Source: Pseudomonadota bacterium
GTDB lineage: Bacteria; Pseudomonadota; Gammaproteobacteria; Burkholderiales; Burkholderiaceae
Reading direction: 5' to 3'
Length of the DNA: 59,600 nucleotides
Assembly: GCA_021783435.1 (NCBI GenBank)
Contig: JAJXUC010000008.1
Location: 1 to 59,600 of the forward strand
Every line of letters begins with the position of its first letter. Within the stretch, counting starts at the first letter, position 1. A program made the translations under genes and the position numbers. Under the pieces are notes generated by a model, which was not told the origin of the DNA, ran no database searches, and worked only from the letters and a program-made list of their open reading frames with translations. This document shows, piece by piece, positions 49,973 through 58,682 of the stretch.

Positions 49973-50677
49973 ATGGGCGACAAGCATATTTCCACGCAGT
50001 TCGACGCCGAGATCAGCGCACTTTCCACCCAGGTTCTTGAAATGGGCGGACTGGTCGAGTCGCAAATCGGGCAGGCCGTCTACGCTCTGCGCCACTTCGA
50101 CATCGAGGCCGCGCGCGGCGTGATGCTCAACGAGAAGCGCGTGAACCAGATGGAAGTGGACATCGACGCCGACGTCACGCAGATCATCGCCAAGCGCCAA
50201 CCCACCGCGCGCGACCTGCGCCTGATGATGGCGATTTCCAAGACCATCACCAACCTCGAGCGCGTGGGCGACGAGGCGGACCGCATCGCGCGCATGGCGC
50301 GGGATCTGATCGAGGCCGGTTCCAACCTCGGCATCTCGTTCAATGAGATCACGCGCGAATCCGACCTCGCCATTGCGCAGATCCGCAAGGCGCTCGATGC
50401 ATTCGCACGCCTAGACGAGAAGGCCGCGGTGGAAATCGTGTCGGCCGATAGCGCGATCGACGACGAGTTCGACTCGTTCATGCGCAAGCTCATCACCTAT
50501 GTGATGGAAGACCCGCGCAACATCTCGTCTAGCCTGGATCTGGTATTCATCGCGAAGGCCATCGAACGCATCGGCGACCACGCGAAGAACATCGCCGAAT
50601 TTGTCATCTACGTGGTGCGCGGCACCGATGTACGACACAACAAGGCCGCTTTCAACGAGGTGGCCAGCACGCTCTGA
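49973..50677 (+). CDS. phoU: Phosphate transport system regulator PhoU
   Basis: 234 residues, two PhoU domains with the metal-binding E/DxxxD patterns ('NLERVGDEADRIAR' near residue 90 and 'AIERIGDHAKNIAEF' near residue 195). It links the Pst transporter to PhoR and represses the Pho response in high phosphate. The SD GGAGAA lies eight bases before ATG 49973. Confidence 0.96.
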   Translation: MGDKHISTQFDAEISALSTQVLEMGGLVESQIGQAVYALRHFDIEAARGVMLNEKRVNQMEVDIDADVTQIIAKRQPTARDLRLMMAISKTITNLERVGDEADRIARMARDLIEAGSNLGISFNEITRESDLAIAQIRKALDAFARLDEKAAVEIVSADSAIDDEFDSFMRKLITYVMEDPRNISSSLDLVFIAKAIERIGDHAKNIAEFVIYVVRGTDVRHNKAAFNEVASTL

Positions 50678-50681
50678 GCAC

Positions 50682-51422
50682 ATGACCATGGCAAGCAATA
50701 TCCTGATTGTCGAAGACGAGCCGGCCATTGCCGAATTGCTGGCCGTCAACCTGCGCCATGCCGGGCATTGCCCCATCCTCGCGGGAAGCGCCGAGGAGGC
50801 GCTGCGTCTGATCCGCGATGTGCTTCCCGACGTGATGCTGATCGATTGGATGTTGCCGGGCATGTCCGGGTTGGCCCTGGCCCGTGAGTTGCGGCAAGGC
50901 GCGCGCACCCGCAGCATTCCGCTCATCCTGCTGACGGCGCGCAGCGAGGAATCCGACACCATTGCCGGACTCGACGCCGGCGCCGACGACTACATCACCA
51001 AGCCATTCTCGCCCAAGGAATTGCTGGCGCGCATTCGCGCCGTGCTGCGCAGGCGCTCGCCGCAGCTCACCGACGAGCCGGTCCGCATCGGCGGCCTGGC
51101 TGTCGATCCTTCCACGCGCCGCGTCACTTACGCCGAAGGCGGCAGCGAGCTGGAGGTCCGCCTGGGCCCCACCGAATTCAAGCTGCTGCATTACATGATG
51201 ACCCACCCCGAGCGGGTGCACAGCAGAGGGGCACTTCTCGACAAGGTCTGGGGCGACCATGTCTTCATCGAGGAGCGCACGGTCGATGTCCATATCAAGC
51301 GCCTGCGCGAGGCGCTGGCCCCCGTGCAATGCTCGGAACTCGTGGAAACGGTACGCGGCGCCGGCTACCGCTTCACCCTGCGCCAGAATACTTCGGCGCT
51401 CAACGCAGCGGGCGGCGCTTGA
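50682..51422 (+). CDS. phoB: Phosphate regulon response regulator PhoB
   Basis: About 246 residues. The receiver domain has the acidic pair 'VEDE', phospho-acceptor Asp55 ('MLIDWMLPG') and Lys in 'ITKPFSPKEL'. The C-terminal winged-helix DNA-binding domain ends 'IKRLREAL..VRGAGYRF'. It binds the Pho boxes listed in this annotation. ATG codons at 50682 and 50688 are both possible; it starts four bases after phoU. Confidence 0.96.
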   Translation: MTMASNILIVEDEPAIAELLAVNLRHAGHCPILAGSAEEALRLIRDVLPDVMLIDWMLPGMSGLALARELRQGARTRSIPLILLTARSEESDTIAGLDAGADDYITKPFSPKELLARIRAVLRRRSPQLTDEPVRIGGLAVDPSTRRVTYAEGGSELEVRLGPTEFKLLHYMMTHPERVHSRGALLDKVWGDHVFIEERTVDVHIKRLREALAPVQCSELVETVRGAGYRFTLRQNTSALNAAGGA

Positions 51423-51551
51423 TGCGCGCGGATCTTGCGACCGTGCTCGCACGCAGGCGCCAGCCCTGAAGCGGTTGCTAAGACGGGCTTGCCGCGCGTT
51501 CTTGTTTCCCCCATTTGCGGCAGATTGCGGCAACCTTTCCAACCACTTCAG

Positions 51552-52919
51552 ATGCGTGCCGTCCTTTTTCGCCTGATCGGCGTCGTGTCCCTGATGCTTG
51601 CGGCTGCGGGGTTGATCGGCTGGCTGGCCGGCCCGCTGCCAGGCGTTCTCGCGGCGAGCGTCGTGGCGTTGAGCGTGATCGCCTACGACACGGCCGCACA
51701 GCTTCGCCTGCTCGCCTGGCTGAAGTGGCCGCAGCTGGACAACGTGCCTGCCATGCGCGGAGTCTGGGCCGAGGTGTTCTACCGTGCCGCGCGCCAATTC
51801 CGGCTTTGGGAGACGCGCCTGGCGCGCGAGGAAGACAAGCTCAGGCATTTCATCGAGGCACTGCAGGCTTCGCCCAACGGCGTGATCCTGATGGATGCGA
51901 GCGATCAGATCGACTGGTGCAACGACATGGCCGCGACGCATTTCGGCCTCGATCCGCAGCGCGATCTGCGGCAGCATGCCGTCCACCTGATCCGCAACCC
52001 CGAGTTCTTCGGCTATATGGGCGCCAAGCGTTTCGACGAGCCGCTGCTGATGCGTCGCAATGGCGCCTACGGCTCCTTGTTGCTGAGCGTCCAGGTGATT
52101 TCCTATGGCGATGGGAAGAAGCTCCTGCTGTCGCGCGATGTGACCCAAGTGGAGCGTACCGAGGCCATGCGGCGTGACTTTGTCGCCAATGTCTCGCATG
52201 AGATCAAGACGCCGTTGACGGTCATCGCTGGGTTTGTCGAATCCTTGCGCGGGCTGGATTTTTCCGCCGAAGAGCGCGAGCGCATTCTCGGACTGATGCA
52301 GGAACAGTCCGACCGCATGCGGCACCTGGTCGAGGACCTGCTGACCCTCGCCCACCTCGAAGGCGACCCGCACCAGCCCGCCGAGGAAAGGCTGAACATG
52401 CGGCAGATGGTCGATCGGCTGGTGGCGGACGCGCGCGCGCTGTCAGGAGGGCGTCACCACATCGAGGCGAGCGCGGATGGCGGCGACCTTCGCGGAGCGC
52501 GGACCGAGCTCGTCAGCGCCTTCACCAATCTCGTGAGCAATGCCGTGCGCTATACCCCCGCAGGCGGCGATGTGCGCATCGCCTGGCGCGTGACCGAGCC
52601 CGACTACGGCGATCCCGTGGCCGAGTTCAGCGTGAGCGACTCGGGCATCGGCATCGCCGCCGAGCACATCCCCCGCCTGACCGAGCGCTTCTACCGCGTG
52701 GATCGCGGCCGCTCGCGCGAGTCCGGCGGCACGGGGCTCGGCCTGGCCATCGTCAAGCATGTTCTGCTGCGCCATCAGGCTGAGCTGCGCATCAGCAGCC
52801 AGCCCGGGCTTGGCAGCACCTTCAGCGTGCGCTTCCCCGCGCAGCGCCTGGTCCTGCCCAAGACGCCGGCAGCGCCGGACGACACCCCTCAGGGCGATCG
52901 GGAGTCGATCAGCGCCTGA
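51552..52919 (+). CDS. phoR: Phosphate regulon sensor histidine kinase PhoR
   Basis: 455 residues: two N-terminal membrane segments ('LFRLIGVVSLMLAAAGLIGW' and the next helix), a charged linker, a PAS domain ('IEALQASPNGVILMDASDQI'), a HisKA domain with His216 ('VSHEIKTPL') and an HATPase domain with N, G1 and G2 boxes ('NLVSNAVRYTPAGG', 'DSGIGI', 'GGTGLGLAIVKH'). ATG 51552 begins the family N-terminus. The 3' end overlaps the 3' end of ppk by 31 bases on the opposite strand. Confidence 0.94.
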   Translation: MRAVLFRLIGVVSLMLAAAGLIGWLAGPLPGVLAASVVALSVIAYDTAAQLRLLAWLKWPQLDNVPAMRGVWAEVFYRAARQFRLWETRLAREEDKLRHFIEALQASPNGVILMDASDQIDWCNDMAATHFGLDPQRDLRQHAVHLIRNPEFFGYMGAKRFDEPLLMRRNGAYGSLLLSVQVISYGDGKKLLLSRDVTQVERTEAMRRDFVANVSHEIKTPLTVIAGFVESLRGLDFSAEERERILGLMQEQSDRMRHLVEDLLTLAHLEGDPHQPAEERLNMRQMVDRLVADARALSGGRHHIEASADGGDLRGARTELVSAFTNLVSNAVRYTPAGGDVRIAWRVTEPDYGDPVAEFSVSDSGIGIAAEHIPRLTERFYRVDRGRSRESGGTGLGLAIVKHVLLRHQAELRISSQPGLGSTFSVRFPAQRLVLPKTPAAPDDTPQGDRESISA

Positions 52920-54964
52920 TGGCTGCCGCAGCGCGTGCGGCCGCCGCGCGGGCGCTTCCACAGGCCTTGCGCATCCATGTCCCAGGCATTGCCCGGGCAG
53001 CGCCAGTGCACCCTCAGCCCTTCGGCGATGACCTTGGCCTTGGCTTTCGGGTCCAGCACCGGGGTGGCGATCTCCACGCGGCGGAACAGATTGCGTTCCA
53101 TCCAGTCCGCGGATGAGATCCACACGTCCTGTTTGCCATCGTTGAAAAAGTAGAACACCCGCGAGTGCTCCAGGAAGCGGCCGATGACGGAGCGCACACG
53201 GATGTTCTCGGACAAGCCGGGCACGCCGGGGCGCAGCATGCAGGGGCCGCGCACCAGAAGGCGGATTTCCACGCCGGCCTTGGACGCCTTGTACAGCTCC
53301 TCGATCACCGAGGGTTCGAGCAGGGCGTTGACCCGCGCCCAGATGCGCGCGCGTTTGCCGGCGCCGGCATGGCGCGCCTCGTTGCGTATGGCCTTGAGCA
53401 GGTTGTCCAGCAGCGAGAACGGCGATTGCCACAGGCGGCGCAAGGGCGCGAACTGGGACGATCCGGTGATTTCCAGGAACACCTGGTTGACATCGGTGCA
53501 GATGGCCTCGTCGGCCGTCATCAGCCCGAAGTCCGTATAGTGGCTGGCGGTGCGGATGTGGTAGTTGCCCGTGCTCACATGCACATAGCGCCGCAGCTGC
53601 GGCGCGCGCCGGCCGAGCTTTTCGCGTCGCACCACCATCAGCATCTTGGCGTGGCACTTGAACCCCACCACGCCGTACACCACGTGCGCCCCTTCCGCCT
53701 CCAGACGCGCGGCCCAGTTGATGTTGGTTTCCTCGTCAAGGCGCGCCATGAGTTCCAGCACCACCGTCACTTCCTTGCCGTTGCGCGCGGCCTCGATCAG
53801 CGCCTCCATCAGCGCCGAGTCGGTGCCCGCGCGGTAGATGGTCTGTTTGATCGCCAGCACGTCGGGGTCGCGCGCGGCGGTGTGCACCAGGTCCACCACC
53901 GGGGTGAACGCGTCGTAGGGGTGGTGCAGGAGCACGTCGGCCGCGCGTATGCGCTCGAACAGCTCGGGGGTGGCGCCAGGCCAATGGGGCAGGGGAGCCG
54001 GCGTGTGGGGCGCGTATTTCAGTGCCGGCTCGGCCACCATGTCGACGATGGCCTGCAGGCGCACCAGGTTGACCGGGCCGTCGACCTGATAGCAGTCCTC
54101 CGGCTTGAGTCCGTTCTCGCGCAGCAGCCGGTTCACCAGGACTTGCGGACAGCCGGCGGCAACTTCCAGGCGTACGGCGTCGCCGTAGTGGCGTGCGCGC
54201 AGCTCGCCTTGCAAGGCGGTGCGCAGGTTGGTGATTTCATCGTCGTCGACGAACAGTTCGCTGTTGCGCGTGACGCGGAACTGGTGCACGCCCAGAACCT
54301 TCAGGCCCGGGAACAGGTCGCCGGCGAAAGCCTGCATCAGCGACGACAGCAGCACGAAGGTATAGCGGTGCTCGCCCAGTTCCTGCGGCATGGCCAGCAC
54401 GCGCGGCAGGGCGCGCGGCGCCTGGATGATGCCCAGATCCACGTTGCGTCCGAAGGCGTCGGTGCCGTCGAGCAGCACGGCGAAATTCAGGCTTTTGTTG
54501 AGGACCTTGGGAAAGGGGTGGGCGGGGTCCAGCCCGATCGGCGTGAGCACGGGCAGCACTTCGCGCTCGAAATACGCGCGTGCCCAACGCTGCTGCGCCG
54601 TGGTCCATTGCCCGCTGGTGGCGAAGCGGATTCCGACCGACTGCAGCAGCGGGTAGATGCCATCCTGCAGCACACGGTATTTCTCGCCCACCAGGGCATG
54701 CGCGTCTTCGGCGATGAGCTGGAGCGCATCCGCGACGCGCAGCCCGTCGGGGGTGACGCTGTTGGCATCGTGCTCGAGGAGGTCCTGCAGCTGGGCCACC
54801 CGCGTTTCGAAAAACTCGTCCATGTTCGACGAGACGATGCACAGGTAGCGTAGGCGTTCCAGGGGGGGGATGGCCGGGTCCTGTGCTTGCGCCAGGACGC
54901 GGCGGTTGAAGGCGAGGATGCCGAGTTCGCGGTTGAGCAGGCGAGGAGCTAAGGGGTCGGGCAT
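52889..54964 (-). CDS. ppk: Polyphosphate kinase 1
   Basis: 691 residues, usual PPK1 length. The N-terminal domain begins 'LLNRELGILAFNRRVLAQA'. The catalytic domains contain the phospho-accepting His region ('VHVSTGNYHIRT') and 'FFNDGKQDVWISSADWMERNL'. It makes polyphosphate from ATP. It is convergent with phoR (31-base overlap) and divergent from ppx; the shared 149-base spacer holds a Pho box. Confidence 0.96.
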   Translation of the reverse strand: MPDPLAPRLLNRELGILAFNRRVLAQAQDPAIPPLERLRYLCIVSSNMDEFFETRVAQLQDLLEHDANSVTPDGLRVADALQLIAEDAHALVGEKYRVLQDGIYPLLQSVGIRFATSGQWTTAQQRWARAYFEREVLPVLTPIGLDPAHPFPKVLNKSLNFAVLLDGTDAFGRNVDLGIIQAPRALPRVLAMPQELGEHRYTFVLLSSLMQAFAGDLFPGLKVLGVHQFRVTRNSELFVDDDEITNLRTALQGELRARHYGDAVRLEVAAGCPQVLVNRLLRENGLKPEDCYQVDGPVNLVRLQAIVDMVAEPALKYAPHTPAPLPHWPGATPELFERIRAADVLLHHPYDAFTPVVDLVHTAARDPDVLAIKQTIYRAGTDSALMEALIEAARNGKEVTVVLELMARLDEETNINWAARLEAEGAHVVYGVVGFKCHAKMLMVVRREKLGRRAPQLRRYVHVSTGNYHIRTASHYTDFGLMTADEAICTDVNQVFLEITGSSQFAPLRRLWQSPFSLLDNLLKAIRNEARHAGAGKRARIWARVNALLEPSVIEELYKASKAGVEIRLLVRGPCMLRPGVPGLSENIRVRSVIGRFLEHSRVFYFFNDGKQDVWISSADWMERNLFRRVEIATPVLDPKAKAKVIAEGLRVHWRCPGNAWDMDAQGLWKRPRGGRTRCGSHQALIDSRSP

Positions 54965-55055
54965 GTCTGGGGGAGTGGTCTTGACGGAGCATGGACCATG
55001 CTACGCGGGCCGGGCACCGGAGCGGCGCAGCCTAAGTTTAGGATGTCATCTTTGT

Positions 55056-55073
55056 ATGAAAACCTCGTGACAG
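55056..55073 (-). promoter_or_regulatory. Pho box between ppk and ppx
   Basis: On the minus strand CTGTCAC-GAGG-TTTTCAT has the 7-4-7 layout and would serve ppk. A second CTGTCAT at 55084-55090 on the plus strand faces ppx. A CCTAA-GT-TTAGG inverted repeat lies at 55031-55042. Confidence 0.55.
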
Positions 55074-55113
55074 ATTCAAACCGCTGTCATGTTCTCTTGT
55101 TCCACTGTCTTTC

Positions 55114-56640
55114 ATGTCCCTGAGCATCCAACACTTGGCCGCGGTCGATCTCGGTTCCAACAGCTTTCGCATGCTGGTGGGCAAGGCGGCCGAGCATCCG
55201 CATGGGGCGCAAATCTATCCCCTGGATTCATTGCGCGAGCCCGTGCGCCTTGGCGCAGGGCTGGATGCGAACAAGAACCTGACCGAGGAGTCGCAGCAGC
55301 GCGCGCTGGCCACCCTGGCGCGTTTCGGCGAACGCCTGCGGCAGTTCCAACCCGAGCGTGTGCGCGCTGTCGCGACCAATGCGGTGCGCGTGGCGAAAAA
55401 CGCCCATGCCTTCCTGGAGCGCGCGCAGCAGGCGCTCGGGTTTCCGATCGAGGTCATTGCCGGGCGCGAGGAGGCGCGTCTGGTGTACATCGGCGCCGCG
55501 CATTCCGTGGCGCCGGCGGCGGGCAACCGGCTCGTGGTGGACATCGGCGGCGGCTCCACCGAGTTCATCATCGGCCAGGGACATGAGCCGCAGATGATGG
55601 AATCGCTCTATATCGGCTGCGTGTCGATGAGCCGGGATTTCTTCCCGGGCGGCCTGGTCGATGAGCAGCGCATGAAGTCGGCCGAGCTTGCGGCGCGGCG
55701 CGAGGTGCAGATCATCGCGCGCGAGTTCCGCAAGGCCGGCTGGACCAACGCCGTCGGATCGAGTGGAACCGCGCGTGCGCTGGCCGACATCCTGACGGGC
55801 AACCAACTCAATCCGGCTGGGCAGTCGCTGGGCATCACACGCGTCGGCCTGCGCGAATTGCGCAAACTCTACGCACGCGCGGGCGACCTGGGGACCCTCA
55901 AGCTGGCGGGGCTCAAACCCGACCGCGTGCCGGTTGCGGCGGGAGGGCTGGCCATCATGCTGGCGATTTTCGAGGAGCTCGGCATCAGGGAGATGGAAGC
56001 CACCGACGCCGGCCTGCGTCTGGGCGTCCTTTATGACCTGCTCGGCCGCGAGCAGCAACACGATATGCGCGAACTCACGGTGCAGCAATTCATGCAGCGC
56101 TATGGCGTGGACGTCGGGCAGGCAGCGCGCGTGGAATCCCTGGCCCTGACCCTGTTCCTGCAGTTGCATCCCCAGGCCGGCACGGCCGAGCAACAAGCCT
56201 TGCGCTGGGCGGCGCAACTGCATGAAGTGGGACTTTCCATTTCCCACAGCGCCTATCACAAGCACTCGGCCTATATCGTGGCCAATGCCGACATGCCGGG
56301 CTTTTCGCGCAGCGAGCAGGCTTCCATGGCTGATATGGTGCTTTGTCACGGCGGCAAGCTCAAGAAACTGGGCAGCCTGGGCGAATTGAATCTCGATCTG
56401 CGGGCCGTTCTGGCCCTGCGCTTGTCCGTGCTGCTGGCGCGCAACCGCAGGGACGTCAATGTCGATGGCCTGCGCCTGCTGCCGAGTAACGGCAAAGTCG
56501 GCTTGCAAGGCGTCACCATGCTGGCTGATCCGACATGGCTTCGAGGCTCGCCGCTGACGCAATTCAGCCTGGAGCAGGAAGTGGCGGAGTGGCAGCGTTC
56601 GGGTGTGCAACTCACCCTGCGGGCCGCGCCCACCGCCTGA
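55114..56640 (+). CDS. ppx: Exopolyphosphatase (Ppx/GppA family)
   Basis: 508 residues. The actin-like ATPase fold has phosphate-1 'AVDLGSNSFRMLV' near residue 9, phosphate-2 'VVDIGGGSTEFIIG' near residue 140 and a C-terminal HD-like helical domain ('RWAAQLHEVGLSISHSAYHKHSAYI', positions about 367-391). It releases phosphate from polyphosphate ends. Divergent from ppk, as usual in proteobacteria. Convergent with olsB with 29 bases between stops. Confidence 0.95.
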   Translation: MSLSIQHLAAVDLGSNSFRMLVGKAAEHPHGAQIYPLDSLREPVRLGAGLDANKNLTEESQQRALATLARFGERLRQFQPERVRAVATNAVRVAKNAHAFLERAQQALGFPIEVIAGREEARLVYIGAAHSVAPAAGNRLVVDIGGGSTEFIIGQGHEPQMMESLYIGCVSMSRDFFPGGLVDEQRMKSAELAARREVQIIAREFRKAGWTNAVGSSGTARALADILTGNQLNPAGQSLGITRVGLRELRKLYARAGDLGTLKLAGLKPDRVPVAAGGLAIMLAIFEELGIREMEATDAGLRLGVLYDLLGREQQHDMRELTVQQFMQRYGVDVGQAARVESLALTLFLQLHPQAGTAEQQALRWAAQLHEVGLSISHSAYHKHSAYIVANADMPGFSRSEQASMADMVLCHGGKLKKLGSLGELNLDLRAVLALRLSVLLARNRRDVNVDGLRLLPSNGKVGLQGVTMLADPTWLRGSPLTQFSLEQEVAEWQRSGVQLTLRAAPTA

Positions 56641-56669
56641 CCATCAGCCGGGCGGGGCGTGAACAGGCC

Positions 56670-57509
56670 CTAGGCGATCGAGGCGACGTTGAGGAAGTGC
56701 CGCGCGTAGCGCGCGTTCACATCGGCCAGGCGCATCAACAGCGGGAAATCCGCGGTGTTGAAGTCCGGATCCCATGCCGGCGCGCCGCAGATTCGCGCGC
56801 CGACGCGCAGATAGCCCTTGAGCAGGGGCGGGGCCTCGGCCGGAAGATCCTGCCTGAGGCTTTCCACCGGCAAGGGCAGCCGGGGCTGCATGTGGTCTTC
56901 GACCGGCGCCAGGTGCGTCTTGCGCAGCTTGGCCCAGAGGCTGGCGGCGTAATGCCCGCCATCGCGCATGGACACGCTGGCGCAGCCGATCATGGCGTCG
57001 AGCTTGTTGCGTTGCATGTAGTCGGCAAGGCCCGCCCACAACGCCATGATGACGGCCCCGCTGCGATAGTCGCGATGGACGCACGAACGGCCGAGTTCCA
57101 GCAGTCGCGGCCGCAGGTGCACCAGGCGCGTGAGGTCGAACTCGGTTTCGGAGTACAGGCCGCCCACGCACTTGGCCTGATGCGGCGGCAGTACGCGATA
57201 GGTGCCGACCAGCAGCCCTTCGGCATTGCGCACCAGGAGATGGTCGCAATAGGGGTCGAAAAGATCGATGTCATAGCCCGGCGTCGGCGTGTTGATGCGG
57301 GCGCCAAGCTCTTCGGCAAAGACTTTCCAGCGCAACCGCTGCGCTTCGAGGACCTGATGGGGATGGCGAGCCCAGGCGATGTTCAGGCCGTTGGTGTCCG
57401 CAGCTGCGGCGGTTTTTTCCGTATGGGCCCTGCGCATGGCACCCAGACGGGTGAGGTCCGGCTCGTGAAGAGCCAGGGCCATCAGGCCGGATTCATCGTG
57501 TTCCTGCAT
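56670..57509 (-). CDS. olsB: L-ornithine N-alpha-acyltransferase (OlsB), GNAT fold
   Basis: 279 residues. The OlsB-type acyltransferase is recognised from 'VLEAQRLRWKVFAEELGA', 'FDPYCDHLLVRN', 'GTYRVL' and 'ELGRSCVHRDYRSGAVI'. OlsB transfers a 3-hydroxyacyl group from ACP to ornithine to make lyso-ornithine lipid, a phosphorus-free membrane lipid. OlsA is not in the window. The start at 57509 has AGGAG eight bases upstream. A Pho box with a -10 element lies directly upstream. Confidence 0.82.
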   Translation of the reverse strand: MQEHDESGLMALALHEPDLTRLGAMRRAHTEKTAAAADTNGLNIAWARHPHQVLEAQRLRWKVFAEELGARINTPTPGYDIDLFDPYCDHLLVRNAEGLLVGTYRVLPPHQAKCVGGLYSETEFDLTRLVHLRPRLLELGRSCVHRDYRSGAVIMALWAGLADYMQRNKLDAMIGCASVSMRDGGHYAASLWAKLRKTHLAPVEDHMQPRLPLPVESLRQDLPAEAPPLLKGYLRVGARICGAPAWDPDFNTADFPLLMRLADVNARYARHFLNVASIA

Positions 57510-57533
57510 CGGCTTGCTCCTGTTCTTCCCCGT

Positions 57534-57567
57534 ACGATACGGATGAGACATGACAGTTCGATGAAGT
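57534..57567 (-). promoter_or_regulatory. Pho-box promoter of olsB
   Basis: On the minus strand ACTTCAT-CGAA-CTGTCAT (57550-57567) is followed after exactly 10 bases by TATCGT (57534-57539) as -10. The layout is that of a PhoB-activated promoter in which the second half-site replaces the -35 element. Confidence 0.7.
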
Positions 57568-57738
57568 TCACATGTCATTGTGATGACACGTTTCAGCCGG
57601 AGGTCATGCGTGGGCGCCGTAGGCTCGATACCGTCTTTGGGCGGGAGCGGTTTCGGCTTCTTGCCGCTGCCCGTTTCGGCGATCTGGGAATGCCACGCCC
57701 TCCAGGTTCAGTTCCTTCGGAGCCTGGCCGCCTTGCCA

Positions 57739-58227
57739 TTAATCCAGCAGTTCAGCGCTGACGCAGGCGCGCAGAATGCGGGTGGTGCTGCCCTCGCGCT
57801 GGCGCTCCGCCACCCAAATCAGGCCGCCTTTGCGTAGGCTGAACGGCCCGTCGCATCCTGCCAACCAGCGCAGGGCCGCGCTGCCCATGGTGGGTTGATG
57901 GCCGCACAGCACCAGGGCGCTGTGGCTGTCCTGGTGGTCGGCGATCACGGACATGAGGTCGTCCACGCCACGCTCGGGGCCCAGGCGCGCATCCTCCACC
58001 GGGTAGTCCACCAGGGCCATGGCGGTCTGCTGGGCGCGTAGCGCGGGACTGGCGCAGACCACCCAGGGTTTCGGCACATGCGCCTTGATCCAGGCGGCGA
58101 TGCGGCTGGCGTCGCGCCGTCCCTGGCGAGTCAGGGCACGTCGCAGGTCTGCCGCGGCGCCTGCATTGGCGTCGACATCTTCGGCCTCGGCGTGGCGCCA
58201 GAAAATCACATGCAGTGGTGTCGTCAT
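57739..58227 (-). CDS. sixA: Phosphohistidine phosphatase SixA
   Basis: 162 residues of the histidine phosphatase superfamily. The catalytic His is in 'IFWRHAEAED' at the N-terminus, a second Arg/His pair in 'SPALRAQQTA' and 'LVLCGHQPTMG'. SixA removes phosphate from His in phosphorelay or PTS proteins. The start at 58227 is set by the family N-terminus (MTTPLHVIFWRH). It sits next to Pho-regulated genes and has a possible Pho box upstream. Confidence 0.85.
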   Translation of the reverse strand: MTTPLHVIFWRHAEAEDVDANAGAAADLRRALTRQGRRDASRIAAWIKAHVPKPWVVCASPALRAQQTAMALVDYPVEDARLGPERGVDDLMSVIADHQDSHSALVLCGHQPTMGSAALRWLAGCDGPFSLRKGGLIWVAERQREGSTTRILRACVSAELLD

Positions 58228-58292
58228 GACGGCATGGGTCCCGGTTGAGGAATGGCCCCCCCGGTCGATTTTATTTCGCGGGCGGAGGCTGG

Positions 58293-58326
58293 AATTTAGC
58301 GGACCGTGATGACAGTGTGATGCGGA
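58293..58326 (-). promoter_or_regulatory. Possible Pho-box promoter of sixA
   Basis: On the minus strand TCCGCAT-CACA-CTGTCAT (58309-58326) is followed after 10 bases by TAAATT as -10 (58293-58298). The second half-site is perfect; the first matches only at its last three bases. Confidence 0.4.
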
Positions 58327-58428
58327 CGGTCGTCCTTGACACGGGACCAAGGCTCAATCGATACGTACTGAACCTCCCGCGCTGGTATGGTGCAGTACAT
58401 CAGCATTTCAGCACTGTGGAGCCTGACC

Positions 58429-58668
58429 ATGTGGATGGATCATCACGATTTGCTGCGGGAATTTCCCGAGGAGGCGCAGGCGATCATCGCCTTGCGGGCG
58501 GGTAATGGGCATTTCGACGCGCTTTGTGAGCGTTTCGACGCGGTTAGTGCCGAGATCGTGCGCATCGAGCGGGGCAAGGAGCCCGCGAGCGGGACACGGC
58601 TCAAGGCCTTGCGCCACGACCGCTTGGGCATCAAGGACGAGATCGTCGCCTTGCTGCGGGCGCATTGA
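58429..58668 (+). CDS. DUF465 (YdcH-family) small protein
   Basis: 79 residues, predicted all-helical. 'LLREFPEEAQAIIALRAGNGHFDALCERFDAV' (residues about 8-39) and the later 'LKALRHDRLGIKDEIVALLR' match DUF465 proteins. No biochemical function is known to me. The start at 58429 has GGAG nine bases upstream; TTGACA at 58336-58341 could be the -35 of its promoter but the -10 is poor. Confidence 0.82.
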   Translation: MWMDHHDLLREFPEEAQAIIALRAGNGHFDALCERFDAVSAEIVRIERGKEPASGTRLKALRHDRLGIKDEIVALLRAH

Positions 58669-58682
58669 GGGCCGCGCCGGGC

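Noticed and set aside
58336..58365. Sigma-70 promoter for the DUF465 gene (TTGACA)
   Set aside because: The -35 is perfect but no good -10 follows at 16-18 bases.
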